Origin: Macrostomum hystrix
Taxonomy: Eukaryota > Platyhelminthes > Macrostomidae
NCBI GenBank assembly: GCA_950097015.1
Contig: CATNEN010000010.1
Span: 2,496,501 to 2,560,500 of the forward strand
Reading direction: 5' to 3'
DNA: 64,000 nucleotides
The notes beneath the pieces are model-generated. The model was not told where the DNA came from. It was given only the letters and a program-made list of their open reading frames with translations, and searched no databases. Positions 57,677 to 64,000 of the stretch are shown here, one piece after another; the stretch's first letter is position 1; each line of letters opens with the position of its first letter. A program made the position numbers and the translations under genes.

Positions 57677-58498
57677 ATGACTGATCCAGATCCCAATTCC
57701 GATCCAATGAAACAGCTCCTGAACAGCGGCATCAGAAAACACTATGCGAGTATATCAGCGGACCACACCAGGCGGAGAAAATCTTTCCGCTCTACATCAT
57801 TTACTGAGGTGGGCAGGAAAATGTCAGACCTGGATATTTTTAGGGCATCAACAACGTCTCTGGGTTCCTCCCAGTCACCGTCCTTAGTTCCCAGCGACTC
57901 TCTCGGGGAGAAGCGCAACTCGGATAAAGTCTGCGACGTGCTCGTGACCATAGCCGTGCAAGATTTCAACAAAAGCTACACCCGTCGCTACATGGAACTG
58001 GAGACGGCCATCAAGCAAAGGTTTGGCTCACTGGTCGACGTTCGACGAACTGAAGGACGCACAAACACGGGATTCGACGTCTACATTGGCACCAGGTCGT
58101 CCACGAAGGCTGAGCGCCTGGTGTTCAGCCGAATCATCGAGGGCTTCTTTCCGCAGGTAGATGCCCTTTTGTCCCTCGTCGAACGGAGCGTTGCCGAGAA
58201 GCGAGTCGAGGAGCGCGAACTCAGCAAGGTGCACTGCTGCTTCATCTACAGCGAGCAAGAACACGCCAGTATATTCAAGCGGCTGGTGAACCAAGCCACC
58301 AGTCAGCTGATTGACCGCATCAAGTTTCAGATCCAGATGATTCCGGTGCGCGACGTGCTGGAGGTATGGGTGAACGGCCAGCTGATCTACTCCCTGTGGT
58401 ACTGCGGCCAGCCGCCTGTCCTACACGACATCATCATGGAGCTGCAGAAGGCCTCTCTTGGCCAGCCTTTCGAGTCTATGCCCCGACTGAGGGGCTAG
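57677..58498 (+). CDS. Protein with two SelW/Rdx-like domains lacking the redox motif
   Basis: The frame encodes 273 aa, without introns, from ATG 57677. A Ser/Arg-rich N-terminus (RRRKSFRSTS near 32-41) is a likely phosphorylation site. Residues 85-172 read like a SelW/SelT/SelH (Rdx) fold: VLVTIAVQ, RRYMELETAIKQRFGSLVDV, TGFDVYIG, RLVFSR..EGFFPQVDALLSLVE. The CxxC/CxxU loop after the first strand is replaced by residues without Cys. Residues 185-260 repeat the pattern (HCCFIYS ... VLEVWVNGQLIYSLWYCGQ, then PPVLHDIIMELQKA), again without CxxC at the loop. The fold assignment is by pattern, not a database match. The function is unknown. AATAAA lies at 58732. The ATG is chosen because an AG acceptor precedes it by 26 bases. 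Confidence 0.7.
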   Translation: MTDPDPNSDPMKQLLNSGIRKHYASISADHTRRRKSFRSTSFTEVGRKMSDLDIFRASTTSLGSSQSPSLVPSDSLGEKRNSDKVCDVLVTIAVQDFNKSYTRRYMELETAIKQRFGSLVDVRRTEGRTNTGFDVYIGTRSSTKAERLVFSRIIEGFFPQVDALLSLVERSVAEKRVEERELSKVHCCFIYSEQEHASIFKRLVNQATSQLIDRIKFQIQMIPVRDVLEVWVNGQLIYSLWYCGQPPVLHDIIMELQKASLGQPFESMPRLRG

Positions 58499-59020
58499 AT
58501 GGCTGGCGGAGGCTGGAGAGCTGCGACGGTTCGTCATGATGGGCTCAGGTCGTTCGTGGGTCGTGGCTGAAATCCTGCATCAGGTTGAGACTGAGCTGAA
58601 GGAGGCCCAAATGCAGTTTGACTGGCTTGGAAACTTCTAAAATGACCAAAACGAAGAAGCGGGGAGCTAGAAATTTTATAAAGAATTTTAGTACAACTTG
58701 GCCCTGTTGATGCGAGATTGTCTTTCGTCGCAATAAAGAACGTATTTTATGTCCCTTTAAAATATGCAAGTAATTTAAGCATCACTAAATGACATTTAAT
58801 TTGTTTTCTACCAGAACGAAGTACAACAATAATAACAAGAAAACAACAAGGGAATAAAAACAACACCCGTCGGGCTCTATGCCTGAAGCAGGGCTTTCTC
58901 TATGGCTTCTATCTGGCACCGAGACTTGATCGCGAAGGGCAGGCCCTTCCACGGCTCCCACCGCCAGCAGAGAGGGATTTGGACACTCCTTCTCGATGGG
59001 CGGTGGTTGGTGGGTGGCTA

Positions 59021-59112
59021 CTACTACTACTAATACTTCCACTAATACTACTACTACTACCACTACTATTACTACTACTACTACTAATATTACTTGTACT
59101 AAAACTACTTTC
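59021..59112 (+). repeat. (ACT)n trinucleotide repeat, interrupted
   Basis: CTACTACTA runs are broken by AAT and ACC units. On the minus strand they read as poly-Ser in one frame and poly-Val in another. Neither frame has supporting flanks. Confidence 0.9.
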
Positions 59113-61225
59113 ACTTGCCGGTTGTCTCTGCCTTGTTTGAATTTGTTGCGAGACAATTTTAGAGTGGACCATTAATTCTTTCTCCTTGTAATGGCAGAAG
59201 AAAGGTAAGCTGGGAAGTTTATGTGCGGCAGCCCTTTGCCAGCCGAAAATTGCCTTCCTCGAAGTGGGATAGGAATTCGCGCAGCTTATCTCCCGAATCC
59301 CTATTTGCTTCGGAAGGCTTGGGCCTATTCCGCTCTGGCAAACACGGCAAATGCCTACAACGTCTGCCGGGCTGTCCGTCTGTGAGGCTGCCACCACGCG
59401 ACCGCAAAACTGCAGGCCGGAATCCCCACACAGAGGCAGAGATACCCAGGCAGATAGCGACCGGGCGCGCTGTGTGCATTGACGCTAATGCGATTATTTA
59501 CGGAGGCCGCGCCTCGACTTGCTTAACAGTCGAGACCCGACGGAGTTTCGAATCTCCCTCCCCCCTCCCTGCCGCTTCCCTGCCGGCGCCTGCCACGTCA
59601 CCTCGCAGCCGTGCGCGGATCGGCACTCAGTGAGAGCTGCGTTCACAAAGGCTTGCCTCAAAGGAGCGGAATGGGAACCCAAATCTCATTTTAGAAGTCC
59701 CCGAAATTCTCCCCTGGTAGACGTCAGAGCCGGTCTCTGCAAGCCAGCGTGGCTGCGAGCTGCCAAAGCAACACTTTGAACCAGTTCTGTGCCGAGGCTC
59801 TCCCCGAATCCGTTTTGGAGGCCGGCGGGCTGTGTGGGAGCGGGACTCGGATCTGAGAGCTATTCCAGGGGAGATCTTTCACGTGATGCTGTGGCCAATA
59901 TTGGGGTCACGATTTCACTGCTGGGTTATCATTGGAATCTATCGATCTACCAATCTATCTACCAGTCCATCTACCAATCTATCTACCAATCTATCCACCA
60001 ATCTGTCTACCAATCTATCTACCAATCTATCTACCAGTCCACCTACCAATCTATCTACCAGTCCACCTACCAATCTATCTACCAGTCCACCTACCAATCT
60101 ATCTCCCTATCTATCTACCAATCAATCTTCTAATATATTTGCCTATCTATTTGCCTATCTATCTACCAATGAAACTATCTAAACGCTGCGTTCACTAGTT
60201 TTCAATTTGTACAGACAGGCTTTTCAAACCCCCAGCCAGTCCCTAGTTCGGTTGGAGTTCAGAACGCAGATGAGTCAGCATCTGGTCGATAGAAACGCCT
60301 TTTGAATTGGAAGTAATCAAAGTGCAGAAGCAGCAGCAGCAGGTTCTCATTCTGCTTGACCCTTTCTCATTCATTATTTAAACGGGCGCCAGAATCGACT
60401 TCCTGCGAAAACGGGGCATTAAACATATTTGCGGAAGGGTGACAATTCGAGGTCAAACATTGGGATATTGGGAAAAATACTGTTGGATCAGCTTGCTGCG
60501 ACAGCCAGCAAAGAAGTGCTGGGGACTGCAAAGTGGGAAGAGAGGAAAAAGAGGAATCGTATTTAATTGAAAAAGCCCTGCTCTTCGAACTGCAGCGCAA
60601 AAGGAGAAACCAAAATAAACAAGGAAGGAAGTAAGAAAGAGCGAACAGCCTATAGACGAAAAGGTGGGCGACCGCCGCCTGATTTCCCTGTCCGCACTCA
60701 TCGCCTCTCCCAGCGACTCCGGGCTGGGGGAAGCGTCCCGGCCGAAATCTCCGAAATCCCGCAGAGCCGCGCCGCTGCTAGGGCCGCCGTAATCTGAGAA
60801 ATTGCCCTCCGAAAATCCCCCATTTTTCCAGCGGTGGCGGCCGTTGCAACAGGGAGCGCCCGCCTCCTTTAGATTAATAGGGAACTGGAAAGCCGCGGCT
60901 GATTGCTGAGCCAGGGCCCGATCCCCTCCCCAGATGCCGCGCAGATTTGGCTGAGTTTTCCCACCACGGCGACTCCTCAGCAGCAGCAGCAGCAGCAGCG
61001 CTTTCATTCTCCGCCCCAGCCGCTTCCAAGCAGTCGCCGCGTTCCCCCCCCCCCCCTGATTAAACGAGAGCGCCATCTGATTGGCGTCCGTGGCCTAGCT
61101 CGCCAGAATCCCCACTGCGATCCAGCACCATCGATTTTACTAGCCTCTCCCTCCCTCATAGATCCCCGTTAGACTGGTGCGGCCTGCTACCCTGCCGTCT
61201 CTCCCTGCCCAGGCGCAGTTTGGGC
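59113..61225. other. GC-rich region upstream of the last gene
   Basis: It is GC-rich with CpGs, scattered short frames on both strands, a CAG run (60984-61001) and a run of 11 C at 61048-61058. No frame has family resemblance. It probably contains promoter-proximal or regulatory DNA for the gene starting near 61260. Confidence 0.4.
59935..60175 (+). repeat. 12-bp (CTATCTACCAAT) tandem repeat
   Basis: About 18 units with CCACC/CCATC variants. It is a multiple of three, so frames stay open artefactually. Confidence 0.92.
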
Positions 61226-61229
61226 CCGA

Positions 61230-61450
61230 TATATTTAAACTGCACCGGAGCCGAGCCCTCTCTCCCTCTGCCCCGCTCTCTCCACCGCCACCCCCTCCCG
61301 AGTTCGTGACTTCCCAGCAGCTCCAGCGCTCTTCAGACCAGCGCGAGGCCGTCTTCTGCTTCCGCGTCAAGCAGGCAAAAAATCGAAAAGCGTCGAATTT
61401 GAGCAACTCGACGAGAAGAAGGAAGCCACGAAGGGTCAAGAAGCAGCATG
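61230..61450 (+). promoter_or_regulatory. TATA promoter and leader exon ending in ATG
   Basis: TATATTTA at 61230-61237 is followed about 25-30 bp later by a CTCTCTC-rich start region. A leader of about 190 nt follows, ending CAGC-ATG at 61448-61450, immediately followed by the donor GTGAGAGG. The ATG therefore closes the exon in phase 0, which matches the phase of the open frame from 63485. Transcription start and splice are inferred. Confidence 0.45.
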
Positions 61451-61670
61451 GTGAGAGGTGTTCGCTTTCTCTTAATATTCAGATTTTGACTTCTCCACTC
61501 GAACCGACAGTTCCATCATTGCAAAGCTGCTCAGAACCTTACAATCAATCCCGCCAAGAATTGCGATAAGAAGTGAGCACAGGTCTCTGCATGAACAGCT
61601 GCTCAGAAAGTCGATGCACTTTGCGCCAGTCCCAGTAGGTATCGGGCCTTTCCATTAGACACCCCCAGGT

Positions 61671-61754
61671 CCGTCAGATTAAGATTAATCGAGCCTCGTC
61701 CTTTCTGCGGACTTGGGGTCGCCGTCAGATTAAGATTAATCGGGCCTCGTCCTT
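61671..61754 (+). repeat. Duplicated 33-bp block with paired GATTA motifs
   Basis: A block beginning CCGTCAGATTAAGATTAATC occurs at 61671-61703 and 61722-61754 with one mismatch. Each contains AGATTA twice and TTAATC. It is located in the presumed first intron. Confidence 0.85.
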
Positions 61755-63484
61755 CGGGCAGAGATTCTTCCGGACCGGGGAGGGGAGGGACAGTAGGACT
61801 GGAGATTTGGGTGGTGGGGTCGCATCCGGCAGACTGGTCCTCCGGCCACCTGTCTGCGGTGTGGAATTTCAGTTCAAGGATTCGGGATGAACTGATATTG
61901 ACCAGAGCCTGGAACCCGAGAGCTCTGGCTGCGAATCAGATACAAACGCGTAGAATTTCAGGTTGGCAAAGAGGGAACAGACCAGGTGAAACTCGGCTTC
62001 TGTCTGCACGGATGCCCGGCCTTCAGCTTGATATGCCAGTTTTCAAAACACTCGCACTTTCAGCAATAGTTGGTGCAAAAGATGCGGATTAATCTATGAA
62101 TAATGGACGAAGCGAAACTATCTGCTAAAAGGCTGATCGTCGATTTTTTAAAATCCTGGCTGCTCTCGCTCAGGCTGAATGCGGCTCTGCGCGTCAGTGC
62201 TAATTCCCGGCAGCGGGTTAGCACAGCATGATGAAATCCCAGCTTCATTCCACATCATAATTTTTGTCTCAGGGGGGGCTGAGAGAATCTGTGCGGATCT
62301 GCCGGGGACCGAGCTGCATTAGCTGCCACCGCCAGCCGTGTCTGGGACCTCGATGAGTGGCAGCAGGGGATTCCAGTGGCCCGCAGCCGGCGGCTCCCAC
62401 GCATCCCATCTCCAAGTCGGGCGGGGGATTTTATCGGTCCCTCTCCCGCGACTCACAAAAAGCCACCCGCCTTAGCTGATGGGAGACGGAGGCGGAGTCT
62501 GGGAATTGGAACTGGGCGCTGCTCGCCAAGGCTCCAAGTCGAGTGCGAGTCAGGGCGAGAGGAGAGCAGGGGGAGACATCGCTGGGGAAGATGGATCCAC
62601 GTGGCCATCTCATAGTCCTGACGGGTGCGTAACAGAAAATGAAAAGGAAACTGGGCCTAATCGCTGCCATGAATCATCTCGCGACTCCTCGACGGTGCCT
62701 GCGGGGAGCATGGGCCTGAAAAATGGGAAAAGATAGCGGGAACGGGAGAGGGAGAAGAGAAGCACATAACAAAAATATGCTGTCCCGAGCCACGGCCCAC
62801 AATGAGTCGGGGCAGGGGGCAGCTTAGACTCGCGCAGGTCTCCTGGGAGTTGCGCCCGCTGCTGCGTGCTCTCTTGGCCCCTCTCCGTCCCCGCCATCTC
62901 CGAGCACATCTCGCTAGCCGCCAGAAATTTCATGCGCAGCCTGCAGCCTGGAAGGGAGGCCGCCAACCCGGGCTCTCCTGACTCAGCTCAGCTCATTCAG
63001 CTCAGAGTTCCTCAAGCATCAATTTGCCTGACACTCCACGTCGCGGCGTTCAAATTGAAAGCGACATGAGTGCAGCGGTGCACAGCGCTCATTGTTTTCG
63101 CATTCGCTGAGCCGTCATTAACTGACACGGCACTCAAATATCCCACCCGGATGCGCGAATCGGATGAGACACTGCTCAGAAAGCAAACCAGCGAGGGGGA
63201 TCTGCCTCAGAAATTTGCATTTTAGCGCCACTCCAGAACAAACGGGACGACTGCCGGCTGCGAACTGCTCCTCAACTGCCGCCTCCATCTTTTGCTGCTC
63301 ATTAGGCCGAATTCATGACAGCCTCAAAGGCGGCAAATTTGATGGGCTGTGCGAAATGGTTGTTTTATGGACTAAGTCGGAGCTTATAGAGCAGCAAAGA
63401 TTTCAGATGGAAAGAGAAACGAGAGAAATTAAGGGAATAATGGGATAAAGATACAGAAGACAGAAAAAAAATTTAAAGGGGCAG

Positions 63485-64000
63485 AACCTGAGTGACTCAG
63501 AACCTCCCCGCTCCCGACCTCACCAGCTTCCGCAGTCCCGACGCTGCCCGTACGCGGGCGCCGACCTCCTGGGACTCACTCACGACTCTGGCGGCGTCGG
63601 CTGCAGCGGCTTCGAGTATGATGACCCGATTACTGCGCCGGTTCCCGACGATGAGGACGAACTCAGCGAGCAGCGCCTTCAGGAGCTGCAGGACCAACAG
63701 GACGAGCGCAGCCAGCTCATGATGCAGTTATGCAGCGACGGCTTCAGCTTCTGCGATGTCAAGGACGAGCCACGCTTTGTTTTCGACGAGAGCCTCTGTC
63801 TGCCAGTGCAGCTGACCGTGCTCAGCGACCTCGCGCCCATCGTCCGCTCCCCGGTGGTCAGCATGGCGGCCAAGGACGACTGTCTGGCCGTGACGGACGG
63901 CTACTTTGTGTACCTGTTCGAGCTGCTGGCCTCCGCCTCCGCTGCCGCCGCTCCGTCCTATTCGTCCTCCTTCTCTTCGTCTGGCAACGGGACTGGGCGT
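63485..64000 (+). CDS. Unrecognised protein, 5' part, runs off the window
   Basis: One frame is open for all 172 codons from 63485 to the window end. It contains SRRCPYAGADLLGLTHDSGG, the acidic DDEDELSEQRLQELQDQQDE coiled-coil-like stretch, FCDVKDEPRFVFDESLC, SPVVSMAAKDDCLAVTDGYF and a Ser-rich segment. Codon composition matches the GC-rich exons elsewhere. The 5' boundary is uncertain: acceptors end at 63484, 63526 or 63535, all in the same phase, and the middle one has the best pyrimidine tract. The start codon is probably the ATG at 61448, two kilobases upstream. I do not recognise the family. Confidence 0.5.

Noticed and set aside
58909..59397. Minus-strand 162-codon Ser-rich frame
   Set aside because: Its poly-Ser part is the (ACT)n microsatellite; the flanks show no domain.
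60453..61076. Minus-strand 207-codon frame with hydrophobic stretches
   Set aside because: It crosses a poly-C run and a CAG run in a GC-rich region, has no family resemblance and no consistent codon bias. It is probably chance in promoter-like DNA.

Overview
The window reads as nuclear DNA of an animal. It holds intron-bearing, GC-rich coding exons with GT/AG boundaries, AATAAA poly(A) signals and unmistakably metazoan genes (Ly6/uPAR, Shisa, CCDC93, CACYBP, THUMPD1, LRGUK, V-ATPase c''). These sit in AT-rich flanks crowded with minisatellites and small transposons. Several genes have a splice-acceptor AG a few bases before the start codon, and one begins at an acceptor without any ATG of its own. 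That pattern suggests spliced-leader trans-splicing, so a free-living flatworm (Macrostomum-like) is my best guess. This is an inference; no marker gene here proves it.

Layout. 0-5 kb: two TIR elements, an intronless C2H2 zinc-finger gene and a 24-bp minisatellite. 5-17 kb: a secreted Gly/Ser/Trp repeat protein, a three-exon GPI-type Ly6 protein, a four-exon Shisa-type membrane protein, three copies of a tRNA-derived SINE and several minisatellites. 17-21.4 kb: decayed mobile DNA, namely two opposed tyrosine-recombinase (Crypton-like) fragments, a 28/30-bp array and a dead piggyBac transposase. 22-25 kb: a RING-PHD gene whose introns hold a transposable element and a 1-kb 15-bp array. 27.5-32.3 kb: a complete six-intron VWA3-family gene. 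34.9-37.2 kb: CCDC93 on the minus strand. 37-41 kb: two well-preserved MITEs in AT-rich DNA. 41.3-42.0 kb: CACYBP. 42.5-46.3 kb: a 3.7-kb array of a 28-bp unit. 46.5-48.4 kb: THUMPD1. 49.2-53.0 kb: LRGUK (minus). 54.8-55.6 kb: V-ATPase subunit c'' (minus). 57.7-58.5 kb: an unusual protein with two SelW/Rdx-like folds. 59-64 kb: a GC-rich region with a TATA promoter and the first exons of an unrecognised gene that runs off the window.

The neighbours do not form one pathway. Housekeeping functions (tRNA acetylation adaptor, Commander/CCC trafficking, V-ATPase, Siah/Skp1 ubiquitin scaffold) are interspersed with ciliary/sperm-type genes (LRGUK, VWA3) and lineage-specific secreted or membrane proteins. 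Genes are often tail-to-tail (VWA3/CCDC93, THUMPD1/LRGUK) or head-to-head (CCDC93/CACYBP, V-ATPase/Rdx). The most notable points are: a TTAA-flanked element family with a TATA box placed just upstream of two zinc-binding-protein genes; a 440-bp element with a 9-bp target duplication and palindromes nested in its TIRs; the tandem redox-dead Rdx-like protein; and the THUMPD1 exon that seems to need a start codon supplied in trans.
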